Below, piece by piece: positions 53,396 through 62,447 of a stretch of DNA of 64,000 nucleotides. Location of the stretch: the NCBI RefSeq assembly GCF_051195255.1, contig NZ_JBNJLK010000001.1:124001-188000 (forward strand), in the 5' to 3' direction. This DNA is from Falsirhodobacter sp051195255. GTDB lineage: Bacteria; Pseudomonadota; Alphaproteobacteria; Rhodobacterales; Rhodobacteraceae. The translations under genes were made by a program, and so were the position numbers. Position 1 is the first letter of the stretch, and each line of letters opens with the position of its first letter. The notes below the pieces were generated by a model that ran no database searches, had not been told where the DNA came from, and was given only the letters and a program-made list of their open reading frames with translations.

Positions 53396-54622
53396 ATGCG
53401 TCGCGTCGTCATCACCGGCATCGGCATCGTCTCTCCCATCGGCAACGATGCAGCCGAGGTGGAAGCCTCGCTGCGCGCGGGCCGTTCGGGCATCGTCGCC
53501 GCCCCGCAATACACCGAACACGGCTTCCGCAGCCAGGTCCACGGCATGCCGCAGATCGTGCTGGAAGATCACATCGACAAGCGCGACCTGCGCTTCATGG
53601 GACCGGGCGCGGCCTACAACTTCATTGCCATGGAACAGGCGATCAAGGATTCGGGGCTGGAACCCAACGACGTGTCGAACGAGCGCACGGGCCTCATCAT
53701 GGGCTCGGGCGGTCCGTCGACCTCCAACTTCTTTCTTGCCCACAACACGGTGATCGAGAAAGGCGCGCCCAAGCGCATGGGGCCGTTCATGGTCACCCGC
53801 TGCATGTCGTCGTCGAACTCGGCCACGCTGGCCACGCCGTTCAAGATCAAGGGCGTGAACTATTCGATCACATCGGCCTGCTCCACCTCGGCGCATTGCA
53901 TCGGGAACGGGGTCGAACAGATCCAGATGAACAAGCAGGACATCGTCTTCGCCGGCGGCGGGGAAGAACTGGACTGGACCCTGTCCTGCCTGTTTGACGC
54001 GATGGGCGCGATGTCGTCGAAATACAACGACACGCCGGCCACCGCCTCCCGCCCCTATGACGCGACGCGCGACGGCTTCGTCATCGCCGGCGGCGGCGGC
54101 GTCGTGGTGCTGGAGGAGCTGGAGCACGCCTTGGCCCGCGGCGCGAAGATCTACGGCGAAGTCACCGGCTACGGCGCGACCTCGGATGGCTACGACATGG
54201 TCGCCCCTTCGGGTGAAGGCGGCGAACGGTCCATGCGTCTGGCCCTGGCCACGCTGCCCGAAGGCCGCAAGATCGACTACATCAACAGCCACGGCACCTC
54301 CACCGGCGTGGGCGACCTGACCGAGGTGAAGGCCATCCGCCGCGTCTTCGGCGAAGGCTCCACCCCGCCGATCGCGTCGACGAAGTCCCTCACCGGCCAC
54401 TCGCTGGGCGCCACGGGCGTGCACGAGGCGATCTATTCGCTTCTGATGATGAACGGCAACTTCATCGCGGCTTCGGCCAACGTCACGACCCCTGATCCGG
54501 AACTGCGGGAGGGTGAGATCGTGACAACCCTGCGCGAAAACGTCACACTCGATTCTGTCCTGTCCAACAGCTTCGGCTTCGGCGGCACGAACGCCACGCT
54601 TGTCATGAGCAAATATCTGTAA
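53396..54622 (+). CDS. fabB: 3-oxoacyl-ACP synthase I
   Basis: 408-aa condensing enzyme. The catalytic triad is intact: Cys162 in SACSTSAHC, His299 in NSHGTSTGVGD and His335 in SLTGHSLGATG. FabB elongates the cis-unsaturated intermediates made by FabA. It follows fabA by 26 nt and precedes fabI by 9 nt, giving a compact unsaturated fatty-acid operon. Confidence 0.95.
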   Translation: MRRVVITGIGIVSPIGNDAAEVEASLRAGRSGIVAAPQYTEHGFRSQVHGMPQIVLEDHIDKRDLRFMGPGAAYNFIAMEQAIKDSGLEPNDVSNERTGLIMGSGGPSTSNFFLAHNTVIEKGAPKRMGPFMVTRCMSSSNSATLATPFKIKGVNYSITSACSTSAHCIGNGVEQIQMNKQDIVFAGGGEELDWTLSCLFDAMGAMSSKYNDTPATASRPYDATRDGFVIAGGGGVVVLEELEHALARGAKIYGEVTGYGATSDGYDMVAPSGEGGERSMRLALATLPEGRKIDYINSHGTSTGVGDLTEVKAIRRVFGEGSTPPIASTKSLTGHSLGATGVHEAIYSLLMMNGNFIAASANVTTPDPELREGEIVTTLRENVTLDSVLSNSFGFGGTNATLVMSKYL

Positions 54623-54631
54623 GGAACGCCA

Positions 54632-55429
54632 ATGGCCGAGCTTTTGAAGGGAAAACGCGGTGTCGTGATGGGCGTCGCGAACGACCGCTCCATCGCGTGG
54701 GGCATCGCGAGGGCCATGGCGGCCGAGGGTGCGGAACTGGCCTTCACCTATCAGGGTGATGCCTTCGGCAAGCGTCTGGCGCCGCTGGCGGCCTCGGTCG
54801 GCTCCTCGATCCTGCTGGACGTGGACGTGACGCGCGACGACAGCATGGACGCCGCCTTTGCCAGACTGAAAGAGGAATGGGGCACGATCGACTTCATCGT
54901 GCACGCCATCGCCTATTCGGACAAGACCGAGCTGGCCGGCCGCTTCATCAACACCTCGCGCGAGAACTTCCGCAACTCGCTGACGATCTCCTGCTACAGC
55001 TTCATCGACGTGGCCAAGCGCGCGGCGGACCTGATGCCCGATGGCGGCACGGTCCTGACACTGACCTATCAGGGCTCGAACGCCGTCACGCCCTATTACA
55101 ACGTCATGGGCGTGGCGAAAGCGGCGCTCGAATCGGCCGTACGGTATCTTGCGAATGATCTCGGTCCGCAGCGGATTCGCGTGAACGCCATTTCGCCCGG
55201 CCCGATGAAGACGCTGGCCGGCTCGGCCATCGCAGGCGCCCGCGCCACCTTCCGTCACACGGAAACGAACGCCCCCCTGCGCGCCAACGCGACGCTGGAA
55301 ACGATCGGGGGGACGGCGGTCTACCTTGCGTCGGATTACGGCGCGATGACGTCGGGAGAAATCATCCGCGTAGATGGCGGATACCACGTTCTGGGCATGC
55401 CGCAGCCCGAACACATGAACGGACACTGA
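54632..55429 (+). CDS. fabI: enoyl-ACP reductase (NADH)
   Basis: 265-aa SDR-type FabI, the last reduction of each elongation cycle. The NADH site is GVANDRSIAWGIARAM, the catalytic region YYNVMGVAKAALESAV (Tyr and Lys) and the substrate loop AISPGPMKTLAGSAI. It ends the fab operon and is followed by a hairpin terminator. The active site looks like the usual triclosan-sensitive type, by resemblance only. Confidence 0.95.
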   Translation: MAELLKGKRGVVMGVANDRSIAWGIARAMAAEGAELAFTYQGDAFGKRLAPLAASVGSSILLDVDVTRDDSMDAAFARLKEEWGTIDFIVHAIAYSDKTELAGRFINTSRENFRNSLTISCYSFIDVAKRAADLMPDGGTVLTLTYQGSNAVTPYYNVMGVAKAALESAVRYLANDLGPQRIRVNAISPGPMKTLAGSAIAGARATFRHTETNAPLRANATLETIGGTAVYLASDYGAMTSGEIIRVDGGYHVLGMPQPEHMNGH

Positions 55430-55434
55430 CGGAT

Positions 55435-55465
55435 CGGCGCCCTTCGCAGGCGCCGTTCTTGTTTC
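55435..55465 (+). terminator. terminator after fabI
   Basis: CGGCGCC-7 nt-GGCGCCG stem followed by TTCTTGTTT, just after the fabI stop and before the convergent phosphodiesterase end. Confidence 0.7.
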
Positions 55466-56264
55466 ACGGGCCGGGGCATTCCACGGCGCGATGTGTGGCC
55501 TGCTGCCCTACCTCCGCACTGTAAGCGCGCAGGCCATAGGCCCCCAGCGTCAGGATGCGATAGCACGGGTTCCCGCCCGTCCACCAGGGCGCGGGATCGG
55601 CCAGATCCGTGATGAAGCGGTGCGAGCAGGCCTGCCCCGAGCTGAAGGCCACCCCGCCCGCCGTCACGCCCACCAGTGGCACATGGATATGGCCGAAGAC
55701 GACATGGCGGACGCCGGGGCGGTGCGCCTCCAGCCGTTGCAGAAGCGCGCCGTCATCGTGCAGCCCGATATGTTCGAAATGCGCCAGCCCGTCGGCCATG
55801 GGGGGGTGGTGCAGGAACACCGTCACCGGTGCCTCCCCTGCCCCGGCCAGCGCATCGTCCAGCCAAGCCAGCCGATCCGGCCCGTAGATGCCGCCGATCA
55901 CCCCCGCCTCATGCGTGTCAAGGAACAGCAGCCGGCCGAACGGCGTGTCCATGTGGGACTGGATGAAGCCGTCGGGGTCGCGGGGATGGTCGGGGAACGC
56001 TTCCACGAAGGCCGAACGACGGTCGTGGTTGCCCAGCATCAGCCGGACCGGAAACGGCACGGGCGCAAGGATGTCGCGCAGAAGCGTATAGGCCTCCGGC
56101 TCCCCATCGTTGCACAGATCGCCGGTCAGGGTCAGCAGGTCCGCATCGGGATGACGCGTCAGGATGTCGTCGATGGCGGCGCGTAGCTGCGCCTCCGGGT
56201 CCACGCCGTTCACGATCCGGCCCGAGGGCACAAGATGCGTGTCGGTGATCTGGATGATCTTCAA
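55464..56264 (-). CDS. GpdQ/CpdA-like metallophosphodiesterase
   Basis: 266-aa calcineurin-like phosphodiesterase. Metal-site motifs are ITDTHL (residues 6-11), TGDLCNDG, MLGNHDRR, FLHHPPM and VVFGHIHVPL, the order of GpdQ glycerophosphodiesterases and CpdA cyclic-nucleotide diesterases. It is the last gene of an Ugp-like ABC operon preceded by Pho-box-like repeats, which favours glycerophosphodiester hydrolysis after import. Cyclic AMP hydrolysis is the alternative. Confidence 0.82.
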   Translation of the reverse strand: MKIIQITDTHLVPSGRIVNGVDPEAQLRAAIDDILTRHPDADLLTLTGDLCNDGEPEAYTLLRDILAPVPFPVRLMLGNHDRRSAFVEAFPDHPRDPDGFIQSHMDTPFGRLLFLDTHEAGVIGGIYGPDRLAWLDDALAGAGEAPVTVFLHHPPMADGLAHFEHIGLHDDGALLQRLEAHRPGVRHVVFGHIHVPLVGVTAGGVAFSSGQACSHRFITDLADPAPWWTGGNPCYRILTLGAYGLRAYSAEVGQQATHRAVECPGP

Positions 56265-56312
56265 GACTTGTCTCCGCTGTGGGGCGCGGGACGGATCCCG
56301 CGCCGCGTCCGA

Positions 56313-57596
56313 TCACTTCATCAGGGCGTTGGTGGCTTCGACGATTTGCGCCAGACCATCCTCGGGCGTCACCTCGCCGCGCATCACGGTGCCGATGATG
56401 TCACGCTGCGTGCGCCAGATGCGGACCGAATCGCCGCCCGGATAGCCCGCCCAGGGCAGCGAGCGGGTGGCCTGCTTGGCCGCCGTCGCCACGTTCGGAT
56501 GCTCGGCGTAATAGGGTGCCAGATAATCCTCGCCCGTGGCGCGGATGTTGGTCGGCAGATAGCCGGTGATGCGCACGATCACGTTCTGCGCCTCGGGTCC
56601 CGTGATCCACTTGATGTAGTTCCAGGCCGCCTTCTGCTTCGCCTCGTCCTGCGTCAGCATCACGACGGAGTTTCCGCCCGTCGGCACGCCGCCCTTTTCC
56701 TTGTCCTGCAGCGGGAAGGTCGTGGTCATCAGCGGGAAGCGGTCGCCCACCAGCCCCTCGATCGTCTGGACATGCGCGGGGGTGGAGAACATGAATCCCG
56801 TCATCCCGGCGCCGAACTGCTGGCGTGCCTGATCCCAGTCCATGGTGGGCGCACCGGCTTCGGCCGTCATCTGGCGGATCAGGCGCAGGCTGTTCAGCCC
56901 GATCTCATTGTCGAAGGCCACCTTGCCGGTGGCGGGATCGACCAGCGTGCCGCCCTGCTGCGTGATCATCGCCTGCCACAGCCAGTCATCGGCCCAGCCC
57001 GCGATGTCATAGGCCATGCCCGCGACCTTGGGATCGGCCTCGTGGATCTTCTTCGCGATCTCGATCAGTTCGGGGAAGGTGGTCGGCATGTTCTCCGGAT
57101 CGGCGCCCACCGAACGCACCAGATCGGCGTTGATGTACATGATGGGTGAAGACGCGTTGACCGGCAGGCCGTATTGCGTGCCGTCGATGTTGCCCAAGGC
57201 CACCATGTTCGGGGTGAAGTTGGCGTCCAGGAAGGCCTGACCGCCCTCGGCCTCGATGAACGGGCCGAGGTCCGTGATCTGGTCGCGGGGCGCCAGCGTG
57301 TGCACCAGTTCCCCGGTCAGGTTGTAGCCTGAAAAGTAGATGTCCGGCAGATCGCCCGTCACGGCCGACCGCAGCACCTGCTGCTGGCCCTCGTTGTAAC
57401 CGGCGGCGGGGGCCAGGAAGTTGATCTTCACGTCGGGGTTGTTCTTCATGAACTCATCCGCCAGCGGCTGATGGAATTTCGTGAAGCCCGGCAGGTTGTA
57501 CAGGACGTTCAGCGTGACCTCCTGCGCCAGCGCAAGGCCGGGCAGGGTCAGGCCAAGCGCCAGCGCGCTGACGGCAAGGCGGCGGGTGATGTTCAT
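56313..57596 (-). CDS. ABC transporter substrate-binding protein (UgpB-like)
   Basis: 427-aa family 1 binding protein. Signal peptide MNITRRLAVSALALGLTLPG, cleaved near ALAQ. Core: LPDIYFSGYNLTGELVHTLA, GLPVNASSPIMYINADLV and GVPTGGNSVVMLTQDEAKQK. The pattern recalls UgpB, which binds glycerol-3-phosphate or glycerophosphocholine. The ATG at 57596 is used; the frame to 58100 runs through the permease gene and is a shadow. Confidence 0.88.
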   Translation of the reverse strand: MNITRRLAVSALALGLTLPGLALAQEVTLNVLYNLPGFTKFHQPLADEFMKNNPDVKINFLAPAAGYNEGQQQVLRSAVTGDLPDIYFSGYNLTGELVHTLAPRDQITDLGPFIEAEGGQAFLDANFTPNMVALGNIDGTQYGLPVNASSPIMYINADLVRSVGADPENMPTTFPELIEIAKKIHEADPKVAGMAYDIAGWADDWLWQAMITQQGGTLVDPATGKVAFDNEIGLNSLRLIRQMTAEAGAPTMDWDQARQQFGAGMTGFMFSTPAHVQTIEGLVGDRFPLMTTTFPLQDKEKGGVPTGGNSVVMLTQDEAKQKAAWNYIKWITGPEAQNVIVRITGYLPTNIRATGEDYLAPYYAEHPNVATAAKQATRSLPWAGYPGGDSVRIWRTQRDIIGTVMRGEVTPEDGLAQIVEATNALMK

Positions 57597-57616
57597 GGTC
57601 GTCTCCGGAAAAGGGG

Positions 57617-58429
57617 TCACTTGACCCCGGTCATGGTGATGCCCGCGATGAAGTGCCGTCGTGCCAGAGGGAAGCAGACGACCATCGGGGCCGTGATCAG
57701 GGTGGCCCCCGCCATCAGCGCGCCGTAGTTCGCCCCCGTCTCCACGTCGGAGAAGAAGAGCATGCCCAGCGGCGGCGGGGCGAGCGCGGTGTCGGACACC
57801 ACGATCATGGGCCAGTAGAGGTCGTTCCAATGCGCCACGACCGAGAAGACCGAGAACGCCGCCAGCGAGGGCAGAGAGCCGCGCAGCACGAGGCCCCAGC
57901 AGATCTCCATCTCGGAAAAGCCGTCCATGCGGGCGGCCTCGATGATCTCCTCGGGATAGGAGCGGAAGGACTGGTGGAACAGGAAGATGGCGAACACGGA
58001 CAGGAAGAAGGGCGCCATCATCGCGAAATAGGTGTTCAGAAGCCCGGCCTTCGCCAGCCCCACGAACAAGGGCAGCGCCAGTGCCTGGATGGGCACGCAC
58101 AGGGCGGCGATCACCAGCGTCAGCAACAGGCGCCGGCCCGGAAAGCGCAGCTTGGCGATGGCATAGGCCGCCGGCACCGCCGTCAGCACCTGCACGATCA
58201 GGATGCCCGCGCAGACAATCACGCCGTTCAGCATGAAGCGCGCCATCGGCACCTGCCCCGCCGCGCGGGCGTAATTCTCAGCCGCGTCGAACTGTTTCGG
58301 GATCGGCCAAAGCGAGACGTCGAAGATCTCGGACGGGGAGCGGATGGAGGTCAGCACCATCCAGTAGAAGGGCAGCAGCATGACGCCCGCGCCCAGCGCC
58401 AGCACGATGTGGGGAAGGAAACGACGCAT
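57617..58429 (-). CDS. ABC transporter permease (UgpE/MalG type)
   Basis: 270-aa permease starting MRRFLPHIVLALGAGVMLLP. Features include VLTSIRSPSEIF, AIAKLRFPGRR and an EAA loop (IIEAARMDGFSEMEICWGLV). One base overlap with the preceding permease stop indicates translational coupling. Forms a channel with the UgpA-type subunit. Confidence 0.92.
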   Translation of the reverse strand: MRRFLPHIVLALGAGVMLLPFYWMVLTSIRSPSEIFDVSLWPIPKQFDAAENYARAAGQVPMARFMLNGVIVCAGILIVQVLTAVPAAYAIAKLRFPGRRLLLTLVIAALCVPIQALALPLFVGLAKAGLLNTYFAMMAPFFLSVFAIFLFHQSFRSYPEEIIEAARMDGFSEMEICWGLVLRGSLPSLAAFSVFSVVAHWNDLYWPMIVVSDTALAPPPLGMLFFSDVETGANYGALMAGATLITAPMVVCFPLARRHFIAGITMTGVK

Positions 58430-59334
58430 CAGTAATGCACCTTCCGGTCCATGTGGATGGTCTGGCCGATGGACAGGACCAGCACGATCGCAAGGAAGAT
58501 CAGGGTCAGGGCGGCGGCGTATCCGGTGTTGGAGTACTCGAACCCTTCCAGATACAGCGCGAAGAGCAGCGTTTCCGACCCGGCGCGCCCCTTGGTGATG
58601 ACGGCCACCGTTTCAAACACCTTGAAGGCGCTGATCGAGGTCGTGACCACGACGAACATCGTCGTCGGACCCAGCATCGGCCATGTGACGGTCAGGAACC
58701 GGTCCAGCGGGTGCTTGGCACCATCCAGCCGCGCGGCCTCGTGCAGGTCCTTCGGAATGGCGGTCAGTCCGGCCAGGAACAGGACCATGTTGAAGCCGAG
58801 GATCTGCCACACCCCGATCAGCGCCATGGTCGGGATCAGAAGCGACGGCGTGCCAAGGAAGGACACCGGATCGAACCCCAGCCAGGTGATGAAGCTGTTC
58901 ACCGGGCCGAGCGTGGGGTGCAGCAGGAATTGCCACACCGTCGCCATCGCCACCAGCGTGGCTGTGACGGGCAGGAAATACGCGACCTCCCAGAAGGCAC
59001 GGCTGCGGGTGCGATTGTGCACCAGCAGCGCGATCCCGAGCGCGAGGAACACGCCGAGGGGTATCACGATCAGCGCGTAAAGCGCGGTGTTCCACAGGGC
59101 GCGCAGGAAGACAGGGTCCGAGAAAGCATTCGCGAAGTTGTCCAGACCGACAAAGCCGAAGGACAGCGCGCCCAGCTGGTAGTCGGTCACCGAAAAGACG
59201 CCCAGCACCAGGATCGGGAGGATGTAGATCGCCAGCAGCAGCAGGGCGGCCGGCGCGGCGAAGAGCATCCCTCGGCGGGCGATGCTGCGCCCCCGCCGTG
59301 CCGCGGGCGCCTGTTTCAGGGGAATGGCGGTCAT
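58429..59334 (-). CDS. ABC transporter permease (UgpA/MalF type)
   Basis: 301-aa permease. A cytosolic basic N-terminus is followed by helix 1 (MLFAAPAALLLLAIYILPIL), a periplasmic loop, and an EAA loop (LHEAARLDGAKHPLDRFLTV) near residue 205. The ATG overlaps the ATPase stop (ATGA). Confidence 0.92.
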   Translation of the reverse strand: MTAIPLKQAPAARRGRSIARRGMLFAAPAALLLLAIYILPILVLGVFSVTDYQLGALSFGFVGLDNFANAFSDPVFLRALWNTALYALIVIPLGVFLALGIALLVHNRTRSRAFWEVAYFLPVTATLVAMATVWQFLLHPTLGPVNSFITWLGFDPVSFLGTPSLLIPTMALIGVWQILGFNMVLFLAGLTAIPKDLHEAARLDGAKHPLDRFLTVTWPMLGPTTMFVVVTTSISAFKVFETVAVITKGRAGSETLLFALYLEGFEYSNTGYAAALTLIFLAIVLVLSIGQTIHMDRKVHY

Positions 59335-60461
59335 GCGGCCACCCGCGCGTCCGTCACGCCCGCCAGCCGCAGCCCGTCCGCCCCGAAGAGATGCGCGCGG
59401 TCCGGCGCGAAGGCCAGATGCAGCACCCCTTCCCCCACCGGGTGGGAGGCGGGCTGCCGCACCGTGACACGCAGGGCAGCGTCGGCCAGCAGATGCCCGC
59501 TGAGGAAGCGGTCGGCGCCATGGGCCTCGGCACGGTCCACCCGCACCGCAAGGCCATGATCGGCCACGAACAGATCCTCGGCCCGGACGCCCAGCGTCAC
59601 GGGGCCCTGGCCCGCCGCCCGCAGGCCGGTGTCGGTTCCAAACGCCATGACGCGGCCCTGCACGATGTCCGCCGGAAGGAGGTTGATCGCGGGCGACCCG
59701 ATGAAGCGCGCCACGGTCAGCGAGGCCGGGGCGCGATACAGTTCGTCCGGCGTGCCCAGTTGCGCGATCCGGCCTTCGACCATCAGGGCGATCCGGTCGG
59801 ACATGGTCATCGCCTCGATCTGGTCGTGCGTGACATAGATGAAGGTTGCGCCCAGACGGCGGTGCAGGCCCGACAGTTCCTCGCGCATGTGGGCGCGCAA
59901 CTTGGCGTCAAGGTTCGACAGCGGCTCGTCCATCAGGAAGGCGGCCGGGTCGCGCACCAAGGCCCGCGCCAACGCCACCCGCTGCCGCTGACCGCCCGAA
60001 AGCTGGGCGGGCTTGCGGTCCAGAAGATGGGCAATCTGCAACGTCTCGGCCGCCTGCAGAACTGCGGCGGCGATGGCGGATCGCGTGGGCGCATGGCCCG
60101 GCATCAGGCGGCCCAGAAGCGGAAGTCGCGCCGACATCGGCAACTGACGCATCCGCAGCGGCGTCGAGATGTTCTGGCGCACCGTCATGTGCGGGTAAAG
60201 CGCATAGGACTGGAACACCATCGCAAGGTTCCGGTCGCTGGGGTCCATCCCGGTCACGTCGCGCCCGCCGATGGACACCGAACCCCGATCGGCCTTTTCC
60301 AGCCCCGCAAGGATGCGCAGCAGGGTCGATTTTCCGCAGCCCGACATGCCGACAAGGGACAGGAACTCCCCCGGCCGGATGGACAGGTCGATGTTCCTGA
60401 GGACCTCGGTCCCCCCGAACCCCTTGCCGATGCCGGTCAGATCGACGGATTGTGGGGTCAT
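59331..60461 (-). CDS. ABC transporter ATP-binding protein (UgpC type)
   Basis: 376-aa ATPase, first gene of the operon. Walker A GMSGCGKST is near residue 38, Q-loop FQSYALYPHM, signature LSGGQRQR, Walker B AAFLMDEPLSNLD, H-loop VTHDQIEAM, then a TOBE domain. A Q-loop-to-signature insert around LPMSARLPLLGRLMPGHAPT is longer than in most UgpC proteins. Expression is probably driven from the Pho-box-containing region upstream. Confidence 0.93.
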   Translation of the reverse strand: MTPQSVDLTGIGKGFGGTEVLRNIDLSIRPGEFLSLVGMSGCGKSTLLRILAGLEKADRGSVSIGGRDVTGMDPSDRNLAMVFQSYALYPHMTVRQNISTPLRMRQLPMSARLPLLGRLMPGHAPTRSAIAAAVLQAAETLQIAHLLDRKPAQLSGGQRQRVALARALVRDPAAFLMDEPLSNLDAKLRAHMREELSGLHRRLGATFIYVTHDQIEAMTMSDRIALMVEGRIAQLGTPDELYRAPASLTVARFIGSPAINLLPADIVQGRVMAFGTDTGLRAAGQGPVTLGVRAEDLFVADHGLAVRVDRAEAHGADRFLSGHLLADAALRVTVRQPASHPVGEGVLHLAFAPDRAHLFGADGLRLAGVTDARVAA

Positions 60462-60502
60462 TCTGCGCTCCTTTGCCTTGCGGAGCGCTTTCCCTCATCC
60501 AC

Positions 60503-60542
60503 GCGACAGCCAGATGGCAGCCGTAAGATCGTTTTGTGACAG
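60503..60542 (-). promoter_or_regulatory. promoter-proximal Pho-box-like repeats
   Basis: On the minus strand CTGTCAC (60536-60542), CTGCCAT (60514-60520) and CTGTCGC (60503-60509) lie at 22- and 11-bp phase, resembling degenerate PhoB half-sites (CTGTCAT). They lie 42-81 nt before the ATPase start. Confidence 0.5.
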
Positions 60543-60607
60543 GTGGCAGGATTTCAGGCAGGACGTGCCGGATCGTCAGGGGAAACCGCGTCCCGCACGA
60601 CCCCGTG

Positions 60608-60636
60608 ATGACAGGCAAATGACAAGAAAGCGACAC
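60608..60636 (-). promoter_or_regulatory. Pho box (three 11-bp-spaced repeats) upstream of the Ugp-like operon
   Basis: On the minus strand GTGTCGC-TTTC-TTGTCAT-TTGC-CTGTCAT: three 7-bp units at exact 11-bp spacing, the last identical to the PhoB consensus CTGTCAT and the middle one differing by one base. Orientation matches the downstream ATPase-permease-binding protein-phosphodiesterase operon. Confidence 0.65.
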
Positions 60637-60677
60637 CCGGTCCGGATGGGGCGCGGCCTGAACGATGAGGGAGAGGA

Positions 60678-60751
60678 TGGAGCGGGCGGCGGGAATCGAA
60701 CCCGCGTCTTTAGCTTGGAAGGCTAAGGTCTTACCATTACACAACGCCCGC
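60678..60751 (-). tRNA. tRNA-Gly (anticodon UCC)
   Basis: 74 nt on the minus strand including encoded CCA. Acceptor GCGGGCG/CGCCCGC, anticodon stem-loop CTTAGCCTTCCAAGCTAAA with TCC, and T-arm GCGGGTTCGATTCCCGC. It lies between the 5'-nucleotidase gene and the Pho boxes. Confidence 0.95.
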
Positions 60752-60791
60752 GCTGGGGTGGATATACGCCCTCGTGACCGAGGGCGCAACC

Positions 60792-62351
60792 TCATTTCAC
60801 GGTGATGCGGCCGTCGGTGTGGGGGGCGTAGTCGGGATGGGCCCGCAGGTAATCCGCCACGACCAGCGCCAGATCCGGGCCGTAGTCATAGGCGTTGCGC
60901 GCGTCCTTGAACATGACGTAGCCGTCCCCGCCATTGCGGACATAGTTGTTCGACACGGCCAAATAGCTCGCCTTCGGATCCAGCGGCTGATCGCCCACCA
61001 TCACGTCCGAAATGCGGCTGCCCGCTGGCGCCGCCGGATCGACCGTGTAGCGGAAGCCCGCGACCTGCGGGAAACGCCCGCCGCCTTCCTCCATCTGGCT
61101 GACGCCGTTTTCCAGCGCGGCCATCAGCTGCTCTCCCGTCACCTCGAACGTGGACAGGGTGTTGAGGAAGGGCAGAACCGTCAGCACGTCGCCCATTGAC
61201 ACCTCCCCCTGGTCGATGGAGGCGCGGAGCCCGCCCCCGTTGACCAACGAGATCTGCACCCCCTGATCCGCCACGCGGGCCAGCTGCGCTTCGGCCACCA
61301 GGTTGCCCATGCTGCATTCCTTGACGCGGCAGGATTCCCGGCTGCCGTCGATGGGGGCGCTGGTCTGGCCCACCACCTCGGCGCGGATCTCCTCCAGCGG
61401 GGCGGCAAGGGCGGTGATGCGCTCGACAGCGTCCGGATCGGGCGTGACGCTGGCGTCCAGAAGCAGGGGCGCGCCTTCCGCCTTCGTGACGCGGCCCTGA
61501 TCGTCGAAGGTCACGACCAGTTCGCCCAGATACTTGGTGTAGGATTCCGCCGTCACGATCGGCACCCCGTTGGCCAGCGTCGGATAGGGGCCCGCCGCCG
61601 CCGGATCGGTGTTCGACAGCAAGGTGTGGCTGTGCCCGCCCACGATCACGTCAAGGCCGGAGGTGTGGTCCGCGATCTGCTGATCCACCACGTAGCCCGA
61701 ATGCGACAGCAGGATGATCTTGTCGATCCCCTGCCCCGTCAGTTCGTCGATCTGCGCCTGCACGACCTGGATGGGCGCCTGGAAGGTGACGTTCGGGCCG
61801 GGGCTGGACAGTTCGGGATTCGATTCGGGCGTCAGGCCGATGATGCCGATCTTCTGGCCCGCCACGTCCACCACCGTGTGCGGGGCGATCTTGTCGGCCA
61901 GCAGCGGTTCCTTGGCGATGTCCATGTTGGCGGCCAGGATCGGCATGTCCACCGCGTCGGCCAGCGCGGCCAGTTCCGCCGGACCATCATCGAACTCGTG
62001 GTTGCCCACCGCCATCGCGGCATAGCCCAGCTTGTTGATGAACTCCGCCGCCGCCTCGTGCTTGTAGTGGGTGTAGAAAAGCGTGCCCTGATACCAGTCG
62101 CCCGCGTCCAGCAGCAGCGGGTTGGTCGCCCGCGCCTTCGCCTGGTCCACGGCCGTCACCAGCCGCGCGACCCCGCCAAAGCATTTGCCCGCCGCGTCAT
62201 CCTCCGCCCCGCAGGTGGAGCCGGTGGCGGTGATGGGTTCGAACCGGTCGTGCACGTCGTTGGTGTGCAGGATCGTCAGGGTGAAGTCGGCCTGCGCCGC
62301 GCCCGCGCTCAGCGCCAGGGCACCGGCGGTTGCCAGAAGGGTTGTCCGCAT
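60792..62351 (-). CDS. bifunctional metallophosphatase/5'-nucleotidase, secreted
   Basis: 519-aa UshA/NutA-type enzyme. Start at 62351 (MRTTLLATAGALALSAGAAQA is the signal peptide) because GGAG precedes this ATG; 62369 is the alternative. Metallophosphatase motifs LHTNDVHDRF, DAGDWYQGTLF, GNHEFDDG and GGHSHTLL are intact, and the C-terminal nucleotidase domain has LVNGGGLRASIDQGEV and YLAVSNNYVRNGGDGY. It releases phosphate and nucleosides in the periplasm. tRNA-Gly lies just downstream in the same direction. Confidence 0.92.
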   Translation of the reverse strand: MRTTLLATAGALALSAGAAQADFTLTILHTNDVHDRFEPITATGSTCGAEDDAAGKCFGGVARLVTAVDQAKARATNPLLLDAGDWYQGTLFYTHYKHEAAAEFINKLGYAAMAVGNHEFDDGPAELAALADAVDMPILAANMDIAKEPLLADKIAPHTVVDVAGQKIGIIGLTPESNPELSSPGPNVTFQAPIQVVQAQIDELTGQGIDKIILLSHSGYVVDQQIADHTSGLDVIVGGHSHTLLSNTDPAAAGPYPTLANGVPIVTAESYTKYLGELVVTFDDQGRVTKAEGAPLLLDASVTPDPDAVERITALAAPLEEIRAEVVGQTSAPIDGSRESCRVKECSMGNLVAEAQLARVADQGVQISLVNGGGLRASIDQGEVSMGDVLTVLPFLNTLSTFEVTGEQLMAALENGVSQMEEGGGRFPQVAGFRYTVDPAAPAGSRISDVMVGDQPLDPKASYLAVSNNYVRNGGDGYVMFKDARNAYDYGPDLALVVADYLRAHPDYAPHTDGRITVK

Positions 62352-62447
62352 CGAAAGCTCCATGTGCATGCGGGGCCAGACTGCGGCGCGTCATCTCACA
62401 TGTCAAAGCGGGATTGACCGACAGCCCGATTGGGAGCAAGAGACATC

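Noticed and set aside
53330..55426. Minus-strand open frame of 698 codons
   Set aside because: Antisense to fabB and fabI, whose catalytic residues are all intact on the plus strand.
56313..58100. Long version of the UgpB-like gene starting at 58100
   Set aside because: The extra 168 codons lie within the permease gene in another frame; the signal peptide begins at 57596.
62390..62412. Possible Pho box before the secreted 5'-nucleotidase
   Set aside because: TGTCA-like words are present, but their spacing is 12 bp and only one unit is close to consensus.
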